Positions 6,401 to 12,199 of a stretch of 12,199 nt of DNA are shown here, one piece after another (the first letter of the stretch is position 1; each line of letters opens with the position of its first letter). The stretch is taken from the NCBI GenBank assembly GCA_030039575.1, contig JASHVH010000002.1, positions 1-12,199 of the forward strand, given 5' to 3'. The translations under genes and the position numbers were made by a program. Below the pieces are notes generated by a model that worked only from the letters and a program-made list of their open reading frames with translations, did no database searches and was not told where the DNA came from. This DNA comes from Acidimicrobiales bacterium (lineage in GTDB: Bacteria; Actinomycetota; Acidimicrobiia; Acidimicrobiales; Palsa-688).

Positions 6401-7563
6401 CCCTGGCCACCGTTGAACGGGCTTATACGGAGCCCCTTGACCAGCAGGACGGGAGTCCCCTTCTCCACCCGCCCAGTCCTATGCACCGAGAGAGAAAACC
6501 CGGCGCAATGCTGGCCGAGGGGCTGCGCATGAGCCCGGCAGACTGGCCTCATGTCAAGCCGGCCACGACCGTGAGCCCAAGTGACCGAGACCGGCGCTTC
6601 GAGCACACGCCGGTCATGCTCAAAGAGGTAATCGACCTCTTTTCGGTCGTGCCCGAAGGCGTCGTCCTGGACGCGACGGTGGGCGGCGGCGGCCACGCCC
6701 GAGCCCTATTGGCAGCGTTCCCTCACCTCCGCCTCGTCGGGTTAGACCGCGACCCGGAGGCGGTCGTGGTGGCCACGGCGGCATTGGCTCCCTTCGGCGC
6801 GCGGGCCACCGTCGTACAGGGCCGGTTCGATGGCGCCCCCGCCATCCTGGACGAGCTCGGTGTGGCGGAGCTCTCGGGGGCGTTCTTCGACCTCGGCGTC
6901 AGTTCGCCTCAGTTCGACACGCCCGACCGGGGCTTCAGCTACCGCTACGACGCACCCCTCGATATGCGTATGGACCCCGCTCAAGACCTGACGGCCGCCC
7001 GCATCGTGAACGAGAGTACGGAGGAGCAGCTGTCCCGCCTTTTCAGCGAGCATGGAGAGGCCCGTTTCGCCCGGCGCATAGCCGGCGCCATCGTCAGCGG
7101 CCGGCCCGTGCTCAGCACGGGGCAGCTGGCTCAGGTGGTCAGCTCCGCCGTCCCGGCCGCAGCCCGCCGTCGTGGCCACCCCGCCAAAAGGGTCTTCCAG
7201 GCGCTGCGGGTGGCGGTCAACTCCGAGCTCGAGATCTTGCCTGGCGCCATAGACGGGGCGATCGGGCGTCTGTCCGCGGGAGGCCGCATCGTGGTCATCT
7301 CGTACCACTCCGGCGAAGACAGGGCTGTTAAGGAGCGGCTGGTCAATGCCGCCACCGGCGGCTGCACCTGCCCCCCCGGGCTGCCCTGCGTGTGCGGGGC
7401 CGTCGCCCGGGTGCGACTACTGAACCGGGGCGCCCGCAAGCCGTCGGCACAGGAAGTGGGCATGAACCCCCGAGCCGAGAGCGCCAGGCTGCGGGCGGCA
7501 GAGGCTCTCGCAGCACCGGGTGGCCGAGCGACGGGCCAAACTGACGGAGAGGTCTCCAGGTGA
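6397..7563 (+). CDS. rsmH: 16S rRNA (cytosine(1402)-N(4))-methyltransferase RsmH
   Basis: RsmH (formerly MraW) uses S-adenosylmethionine to methylate N4 of C1402 in the P site of 16S rRNA. Read from 6397 it has 388 residues; the family is usually near 310-330. Motifs seen: FEHTPVML (68-75), the SAM-binding loop DATVGGGGH (92-100), GLDRDP (115-120), FFDLGVSSPQFD (163-174), HPAKRVFQALRVAVNSEL (261-278), ISYHSGEDR (301-309) and the C-terminal NPRAESARLRAAE. A CTCPPGLPCVCG insert (323-334) is typical of actinobacterial members. FHSLEDR is the usual form of the HSGEDR site, so Leu is replaced by Gly. The 67 residues before FEHTPVML are unlike the family and rich in Pro and charged residues; ATG 6529 or GTG 6571 would give more ordinary proteins. 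The gene overlaps mraZ (ATGA) and ftsL (GTGA). The identity is certain, the start is not. Confidence 0.96.
   Translation: MTLATVERAYTEPLDQQDGSPLLHPPSPMHRERKPGAMLAEGLRMSPADWPHVKPATTVSPSDRDRRFEHTPVMLKEVIDLFSVVPEGVVLDATVGGGGHARALLAAFPHLRLVGLDRDPEAVVVATAALAPFGARATVVQGRFDGAPAILDELGVAELSGAFFDLGVSSPQFDTPDRGFSYRYDAPLDMRMDPAQDLTAARIVNESTEEQLSRLFSEHGEARFARRIAGAIVSGRPVLSTGQLAQVVSSAVPAAARRRGHPAKRVFQALRVAVNSELEILPGAIDGAIGRLSAGGRIVVISYHSGEDRAVKERLVNAATGGCTCPPGLPCVCGAVARVRLLNRGARKPSAQEVGMNPRAESARLRAAEALAAPGGRATGQTDGEVSR
7546..7552 (+). promoter_or_regulatory. Ribosome binding site for ftsL-like gene
   Basis: GGAGAGG ends 7 nt before GTG 7560 and decides that start. The following TCTCC (7553-7557) is complementary to its GGAGA, so a tiny hairpin could hide the site until ribosomes finishing rsmH open it; that role is speculative. 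Confidence 0.65.
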
Positions 7564-8219
7564 GCCCCACTGAACCGGGGTTGGACCGCCAAAGGGGGAC
7601 AGTGGCGCCGGGCGTGGCCGACGCGCCGGCCCAGCAGGGCCAAGACAAAGAAGAGCAACGACGTCACCTGCGGTTGGTCGAGACCCAGGCCAGGCGAAGA
7701 GCCGGACGCCGGCGCTTGTTGGTGGCGCTCGGCATTTCCATCGTGGCCGTGGTCGGCCTGGCTCTGGTCGCGCTCCATGTCTTGATCGCCGAGAACCAGT
7801 TCAAGCTCGACGGTCTTCAGCAAGAAGCGTCCACCGAACAAGCGAGCTATGAGAAGCTCCGCCTCCAGGTGGCCGAGTTGGAGGCCCCGGCCCGGATCGT
7901 CTCAGAGGCAGAGGGCCAGCTGGGGATGGTACAGCCGGCATCGGTAACGTACCTGCCGGCTATCTCTTCCCGTTCTTCGGCCTCTGGGCGCCCGGCGCCG
8001 GCCGGTAAGGCAGGGAGCGGGGGGGCTGGGGGCCAGGCCGGCAACAAGGGGGCCGGCGACAAGGGGGCCGGCAACGAGGGGGCCGGCAACAGGGAGGCCG
8101 GTCACAGGGGATCTGGCGCGTCCGCAGCCACCGACCCGCCGCCGGACAACATCGTGACCGCTCCTCAGGGTGATTCCGACTGGCCGTCGATCAAGCCCTA
8201 TCTCAGCGGTAGCCCGTGA
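7560..8219 (+). CDS. ftsL: FtsL/DivIC-like septum protein, single-pass membrane
   Basis: The position between rsmH and ftsI and the architecture mark this as the FtsL-type bitopic division protein, which pairs with FtsB/DivIC and FtsQ/DivIB to activate FtsW-FtsI at the septum. Its 219 residues comprise a charged cytoplasmic part (1-52), one hydrophobic segment (about 53-76, LLVALGISIVAVVGLALVAL) and a coiled-coil-like stretch (about 77-108, NQFKLDGLQQEASTEQASY). Next comes the family-like end EAEGQLGMVQPASVTYLP (116-133), and finally a long Gly/Ala-rich tail. Residues 160-184 are five copies of a pentapeptide AGNKG-like repeat. Most FtsL proteins stop soon after the coiled coil, so the outer tail is an addition. 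FtsL sequence is poorly conserved, so the symbol rests largely on synteny and topology. GTG 7560 overlaps the rsmH stop (GTGA) and has a good ribosome site. The stop overlaps the ftsI start. Confidence 0.82.
   Translation: MSPTEPGLDRQRGTVAPGVADAPAQQGQDKEEQRRHLRLVETQARRRAGRRRLLVALGISIVAVVGLALVALHVLIAENQFKLDGLQQEASTEQASYEKLRLQVAELEAPARIVSEAEGQLGMVQPASVTYLPAISSRSSASGRPAPAGKAGSGGAGGQAGNKGAGDKGAGNEGAGNREAGHRGSGASAATDPPPDNIVTAPQGDSDWPSIKPYLSGSP
8037..8111 (+). repeat. 15-bp tandem repeat array inside ftsL-like gene
   Basis: Five units of 15 bp begin at 8037, 8052, 8067, 8082 and 8097. The first is GCCGGCAACAAGGGG; the others differ at a few bases (GCCGGCGACAAGGGG, GCCGGCAACGAGGGG and two more divergent copies). 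In frame they encode Ala-Gly-Asn/Asp/His-Lys/Glu/Arg-Gly/Glu, forming a charged Gly-rich tail predicted to lie outside the membrane. Confidence 0.93.
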
Positions 8220-10315
8220 GCGGCGCGTCGGGCAACGGCGCGGGACGGCGGTCCTCCACACAACGTCGCGCCCCTGGGCCCGGTGGCCAGGGTGGCGCTG
8301 CTTCGGGCCCCTACAAACGGAGCGGGGCCAGCCGCGCCAATAAGGGCACCCGCCGCCGCCTGCGCTTTGTCGCGACGGCGGCGATGATGAGCATCCTGCT
8401 GGGGGTGGTCATCGGCCGCCTCCTGTTTGTCCAGGGCATCAACGCCGGCAAGTACCTGGCGGACGCCCGTTCCGAGTACGTGCACGAGATCTCGTTCCTT
8501 GGCGAGCGAGGGGCCATCCTGGACCGCAACGGCGATGAGCTGGCGATGTCCGTGCCTATGACCACGGTCTATGCCGACCCTTACCAGGTGACGAACCCCG
8601 GGCAGGAGGCCCGGTTGTTGTCGGTGGCGCTGGGGTTGCCGGTGGCGGGCTTGGAGGCCGACCTGCGTGAGGCCAGCGGCTTTGTCTACCTGGCCCACAC
8701 GGTGCCGGACGCGACGGCGGCAAAAGTGGAAAAGCTGCTCAACGCCGGCAGCCTGCCTGGCATCTACACGATGCAAGAGCCCAAGCGGTTCTACCCGGCC
8801 GGCCAGCTTGCCTCCCCCCTGCTCGGGATAGTCGGGACAGACGGGTACGGCCTGTCGGGGCTCGAGTACAAGTACAACAGCTTGCTGGCGGGCAAGCCCG
8901 GCAGGCTTGTGGAGGACATGGACCCGGCCGGCGGCCAGATCCCGGGCGGCGTTCAGGAGTACCAGGCGCCCGTCCGGGGGGACGACCTCGTCCTTTCTAT
9001 CGACGAGCCGCTCCAGTACGACGCCGAAGAGGAACTGGCCCGTGCCATTGTCGCCGCCCAGGCGGATAGCGGGATGGCCCTGATAATGGACTCCCGGACC
9101 GGTGAGCTCCTGGCAGTCGCTCAGCTCACGATGCCCACCCCGTCCGAGCCGGTCACCATGCAGGAGCCCCCTGCTCTCCCGGTGTGGTTCATCCCGCCCG
9201 GCAGCACCTCGACTTCGACGGAGGGCCCAGGCGCCAACGGGGGCGGCAGCGTCGCCAGTGCGCAACCGGTGGAGGCGCCTTCGGCCTCGGCGTTCACCAC
9301 TGTTTACGAGCCGGGTTCGGTGGAAAAACTGGTTACGATTTCGGCCGCACTTTCTACCGGCGCCGTCCTGCCCGATGATTATTTCGACATCCCCGACACT
9401 TATGAAGTAGCGGGGAGCATTTTCAGCGACGCTTGGCCTCATCCCACTTTGGACTGGAGCATCTCGAACATCATCGCTCATTCCTCGGATATCGGGACGA
9501 TCGAAATCGCGCAACGTCTCGGCCTGCCGCGTTTGCTGCAGTACATTCACGCTTTTGGTATCGGAGAAACTACCGACATCGGGTTCCCGGGCGAGTCGGC
9601 CGGGATCGTCCCCACGCCCTCGCAGTGGTCAGGGACGACCATAGCCACCGTCCCGATAGGCCAGGGGCTGGCCGTTACCGCCGTCCAAATGCTCTCCGCT
9701 TACAACACGATCGCAAATGGCGGCGTGTACATCCCACCTCGTCTTGCCGATGGTTATATAGATGCGGCCGGGAGAGAGCACCTGTTCCCGACGGCACCCC
9801 CGCACCGGGTAGTCAGCCCGACCGTGGCGGCGGAAATGACGTCTATGCTCGAGGGCGTGGTCCGGGTCGGGACCGGCACGGCGGCGAACCTCGAGCCTTA
9901 TACGGTGGCCGGCAAGACCGGTACGGCCCTCGTCCCGCTGCCCACGGGCGGTTACTCTTCGGACGATTTCGTGTCCAGCTTTGCCGGTTTCGTACCCGCC
10001 GAAGACCCCGCCATTACGGCGATGGTCGTCGTCGTGGGGACCCATCAGTACGGTGCTGAAGCCTCCGCGCCTGTTTTCGCGACGATCGTACGGGACGCGC
10101 TCCAGGAGCTCGGGATCCCTCCGCACAAGCCCGCTCCGGCAGTGCCCGGCGTGCCGCTCGCCACCCCTTACGGTGACGAGGGTGAGGCGGCCGGGCCGGC
10201 GCTGCCGGGGTTGGTGGGGGCGCCGCACGTGGAGGTGGGCTCGTCCTCGGGGGCCGCCGACGGGAACACGGAGACCGTGGCGGGCTCGACCACTACTACC
10301 ACGACAGTCCGCTAG
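8216..10315 (+). CDS. ftsI: Class B penicillin-binding protein (peptidoglycan D,D-transpeptidase FtsI/PBP3)
   Basis: FtsI cross-links septal peptidoglycan and works with the glycosyltransferase FtsW. The protein has 699 residues: a basic cytoplasmic tail, a membrane anchor (about 51-71), a PBP-dimer region starting at GERGAILDRNGDELA (97-111) and a transpeptidase domain. The catalytic S-x-x-K is Ser368-Val-Glu-Lys371 in YEPGSVEK, where relatives mostly have GSTFK. The S-x-N site reads Ser423-Ser424-Asp425, with Asp for the usual Asn. KTG is Lys567-Thr-Gly569 in VAGKTGTA. About 45 low-complexity residues (roughly 312-358, Pro/Ser/Thr/Gly-rich) precede the catalytic serine. A Pro/Gly/Thr-rich tail of about 65 residues ends in a run of six Thr; no PASTA repeat is seen. 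Bases 9301-9600 are 56 percent GC against about 70 percent in sampled flanking lines. GTG 8216 overlaps the ftsL stop and has a weak ribosome site, so it probably relies on coupling. Confidence 0.95.
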   Translation: MSGASGNGAGRRSSTQRRAPGPGGQGGAASGPYKRSGASRANKGTRRRLRFVATAAMMSILLGVVIGRLLFVQGINAGKYLADARSEYVHEISFLGERGAILDRNGDELAMSVPMTTVYADPYQVTNPGQEARLLSVALGLPVAGLEADLREASGFVYLAHTVPDATAAKVEKLLNAGSLPGIYTMQEPKRFYPAGQLASPLLGIVGTDGYGLSGLEYKYNSLLAGKPGRLVEDMDPAGGQIPGGVQEYQAPVRGDDLVLSIDEPLQYDAEEELARAIVAAQADSGMALIMDSRTGELLAVAQLTMPTPSEPVTMQEPPALPVWFIPPGSTSTSTEGPGANGGGSVASAQPVEAPSASAFTTVYEPGSVEKLVTISAALSTGAVLPDDYFDIPDTYEVAGSIFSDAWPHPTLDWSISNIIAHSSDIGTIEIAQRLGLPRLLQYIHAFGIGETTDIGFPGESAGIVPTPSQWSGTTIATVPIGQGLAVTAVQMLSAYNTIANGGVYIPPRLADGYIDAAGREHLFPTAPPHRVVSPTVAAEMTSMLEGVVRVGTGTAANLEPYTVAGKTGTALVPLPTGGYSSDDFVSSFAGFVPAEDPAITAMVVVVGTHQYGAEASAPVFATIVRDALQELGIPPHKPAPAVPGVPLATPYGDEGEAAGPALPGLVGAPHVEVGSSSGAADGNTETVAGSTTTTTTVR

Positions 10316-10327
10316 GGTCGGGGGAGC

Positions 10328-11881
10328 TTGACGAGGCCGAGTGTGCGCTTGAGGACTCTGCTCGCAGCGGCCGGGCTGGACGCTGTCGGGGTGTCGGTTC
10401 GCCCGGGTAGCGGGACTGGCGACCCTGATATCGGCGACCCCGAGCTCAGCGACTTCGTGATCGCTTCCGACCAGGTCAGACCGGGGGCGCTGTTCGGGTG
10501 TGTGCCGGGGAGCCGGGCCGATGGCCATGACTACGCGATGGAGGCGGTCGAGCGGGGGGCGGTCGCCGTGCTGTGCGAACGGCCGCTCGACGTACCGGTG
10601 CCCCAAGTGCAGGTGCCGGCGGCCCGCCGCGCGCTGGGCCCGCTGGCGGCCGCGTTCTGGGGTCACCCGGCCAGGTCGATGCGGGTTGTCGGCGTGACCG
10701 GCACCAACGGTAAGACGACCACCTGTGCCCTCCTGGCCAGCATTTTCGAGGCCAATGGATGGCGTGCCGCCGTGATCGGCACGCTGACAGGCGAGCGCAC
10801 CACGCCTGAGGCACCCTCCCTCCAGCGCCAGCTGGCCGAGCTGAGAGAAAGCGGGACGCAGGCGGTGGCGATGGAAGTGTCATCTCACGCGCTCGACCAG
10901 GGCCGGGTCGCCGGGACTGACTTCTCAGCCGGTGTTTTCACGAACATGAGCCAGGACCACCTGGACTACCACCACACCATGGAGGCCTACTTCGGTTCCA
11001 AAGCCCAGTTGTTCACCACCGGCCTGGTCCGTGTGGCCATTGTCAACCGCGAGGGCGTTTGGGGCGCGCGCTTGGTCGACCTGCTGTCGGGGCGCGAGGT
11101 ACCGGTCGTGACCTTCTGGGCCGGTGATGCCAGCGAGGTGGAGAGCGGGGTACACGGCTCCTCGTTCCGGTGGCGAGGGCGACGCCTCGAGCTGAACATG
11201 CCGGGGAGGTTCAACGTCAGCAACGCAGTGGCGGCCGCCACCACTGCTTTGGAGCTCGGCGTTGGTTGGGGGCCCATCTCGGACGGGCTTGCGTCCGTGC
11301 CGCCGGTCCGTGGCCGCTTCCAGTTGGTGGACGAGGGCCAGCCGTTCGGAGTGCTGGTCGATTTCGCCCACACTCCCGCTGCTCTGGCCGAAGCGTTGAG
11401 AGCAGCGCGGGAGCTGACCGTCCGCCAACCGGGGCGGGCGGAGGACCAAGCTGGACGGGTGATCCTCGTGTTCGGTGCGGGCGGCGACCGGGACCGGGCC
11501 AAGCGGCCGCTCATGGGTAAGGTAGCCAGCGAGCTGGCGGACATCGTGGTGATCACCTCGGACAACCCTCGCCATGAGCAGCCCCTGGCCATTATCGAAG
11601 AAGTGGCCGGCGGTGCCGGTGGGCCCGTGGCTCCTCTGGTCGACGTCGACCGGGCTCGCGCTATCGGCGGCGCGTTGGGGGCGGCCAGGGCCGGCGACGT
11701 GGTGCTGATTGCCGGGAAAGGCCACGAAACCGGGCAGGACTTCGGCACCCACGTGGAACCTTTCGACGATGCCGTGGTGGCCCGGGACGCCCTGAGACAA
11801 CTGCACCAAGACGGTGCGCAGGACTGTCACCAAGTGGGAACGCAGGAGCGGGACAACCCGAGGCGGGTCGGGGCCAAATGA
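10328..11881 (+). CDS. murE: UDP-N-acetylmuramoyl-L-alanyl-D-glutamate--2,6-diaminopimelate ligase MurE
   Basis: MurE is the cytoplasmic ATP-dependent Mur ligase adding the third stem-peptide residue to UDP-MurNAc-L-Ala-D-Glu. The 517 residues fit the three-domain family: an N-terminal UDP-binding part, the ATP loop GTNGKTT (125-131), and EVSSHAL with TNMSQDHLDYH in the central domain. The lysine expected to be carbamylated is Lys225 in YFGSKAQLF. The C-terminal domain has TSDNPR (Asp412-Asn-Pro-Arg415), the motif associated with meso-diaminopimelate rather than lysine, and GKGHETGQD. The TTG start at 10328 is 12 nt after the ftsI stop, with GGGGAG almost touching it. GTG 10343 is an alternative with GAGG at 10333-10336 at normal spacing and would remove five residues. 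The last 25 or so residues are a polar tail. The stop overlaps the mraY start (ATGA, 11878-11881); no murF lies between. Confidence 0.96.
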   Translation: MTRPSVRLRTLLAAAGLDAVGVSVRPGSGTGDPDIGDPELSDFVIASDQVRPGALFGCVPGSRADGHDYAMEAVERGAVAVLCERPLDVPVPQVQVPAARRALGPLAAAFWGHPARSMRVVGVTGTNGKTTTCALLASIFEANGWRAAVIGTLTGERTTPEAPSLQRQLAELRESGTQAVAMEVSSHALDQGRVAGTDFSAGVFTNMSQDHLDYHHTMEAYFGSKAQLFTTGLVRVAIVNREGVWGARLVDLLSGREVPVVTFWAGDASEVESGVHGSSFRWRGRRLELNMPGRFNVSNAVAAATTALELGVGWGPISDGLASVPPVRGRFQLVDEGQPFGVLVDFAHTPAALAEALRAARELTVRQPGRAEDQAGRVILVFGAGGDRDRAKRPLMGKVASELADIVVITSDNPRHEQPLAIIEEVAGGAGGPVAPLVDVDRARAIGGALGAARAGDVVLIAGKGHETGQDFGTHVEPFDDAVVARDALRQLHQDGAQDCHQVGTQERDNPRRVGAK

Positions 11882-12199
11882 AGGCGCTGCTGATCGGCGG
11901 CGGCGTCGCTCTCCTCGTAGCCATCCTGGGGACCCCTTTATTGATCACCTGGCTGCGCGCCCGGGGCATCGGGCAGCAGATCAGGGAAGACGGCCCTGCC
12001 GGCCATTTCTCCAAAGCCGGCACGCCCACCATGGGAGGCCTGGCCATTGCGGGGGCGACGGTGGCCGGTTATATCGTCGCCCACGTCTCGGCCACCTTTA
12101 CTACCCGTGGGCTGGTCGGGATGCTCACCATTTGCTTCGCCTCACTGGTGGGTTTCATCGACGACTGGGTAAAAAACACCCGCCAGCGCAGCCTGGGCT
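11878..12199 (+). CDS. mraY: Phospho-N-acetylmuramoyl-pentapeptide transferase MraY, N-terminal part
   Basis: MraY is the integral membrane enzyme that transfers phospho-MurNAc-pentapeptide to undecaprenyl phosphate, making lipid I. About 107 of some 340-370 residues are in the window. ATG 11878 begins the frame; a first hydrophobic helix (ALLIGGGVALLVAILGTPLL) is followed by IREDGP, a His, a Lys and KAGTPTMGG, the family's first conserved block. The GFIDDWVK motif near the right edge carries the paired aspartates of the active site. The frame runs off the end and is not in the six-frame list I was given because it lacks a stop. It overlaps the murE stop by 4 nt and has only a weak ribosome site, which suggests coupling. 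Its place directly after murE, without murF, is unusual. Confidence 0.96.
   Translation, partial: MKALLIGGGVALLVAILGTPLLITWLRARGIGQQIREDGPAGHFSKAGTPTMGGLAIAGATVAGYIVAHVSATFTTRGLVGMLTICFASLVGFIDDWVKNTRQRSLG

Noticed and set aside
8198..9550. 450-codon open frame on the minus strand opposite ftsI, with similar long antisense frames opposite hrpA (1660-2586) and murE (10925-11833).
   Set aside because: These are shadows of strong plus-strand genes in GC-rich DNA. Their translations are rich in Arg, Pro and Gly with no recognisable motif, while the plus strand carries full family motifs.
11850..11867. A second DNPR tetrapeptide in the MurE C-terminal tail, as a possible duplicated substrate motif.
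   Set aside because: It lies in an unconserved polar tail with different surrounding residues. The true motif is at residues 412-415, so this is a coincidence.

Overview
The window comes from a GC-rich bacterium (roughly two thirds G+C by eye, frequent GTG and TTG starts, tightly packed genes). Gene content points to an actinobacterium. The RsmH sequence carries a cysteine-rich insert, FtsI and the FtsL-like protein have low-complexity Gly/Ala/Thr/Pro tails, and there is a stand-alone AbiEi/DUF559-type protein. A lineage near Acidimicrobiia is my guess, not a demonstration. MurE carries the DNPR motif, so the peptidoglycan is predicted to contain meso-diaminopimelate.

Layout. (1) 1-717, +: the C-terminal part of acetate kinase, cut by the window edge. 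(2) 754-4770, +: a full-length HrpA-type DEAH RNA helicase with an in-frame 15-bp tandem-repeat array in one interdomain linker. (3) 4771-4847: a short convergent intergenic gap with a 12-bp perfect inverted repeat. (4) about 4848-5744, -: an orphan AbiEi-type winged-helix plus nuclease-fold protein, lying between the helicase and the cell-wall cluster and facing the opposite way. (5) 5745-5911: a control region with a sigma-70-like promoter and four 10-bp-spaced GTGG-type repeats, read here as the MraZ operator. (6) 5912-12199, +: the start of the division and cell wall (dcw) operon in the order mraZ, rsmH, ftsL-like, ftsI, murE, mraY (cut by the edge). murF is missing from its usual place between murE and mraY.

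How the genes work together. MraZ is the cluster's own regulator and probably binds the repeats that overlap its promoter. RsmH methylates 16S rRNA. The FtsL-like bitopic protein and the class B transpeptidase FtsI belong to the septal wall-synthesis machine. MurE adds diaminopimelate to the UDP-MurNAc-dipeptide, and MraY moves the finished precursor onto undecaprenyl phosphate. Four junctions (mraZ/rsmH, rsmH/ftsL, ftsL/ftsI, murE/mraY) are 4-nt start/stop overlaps, consistent with one translationally coupled transcript.

I did not find a wholly new system. The points most worth a second look are the MraZ operator, an FtsI whose SxN motif reads SSD inside a patch of low G+C, the absent murF, an AbiEi-like protein with an altered nuclease motif and no visible partner, and 15-bp tandem duplications in three different genes.
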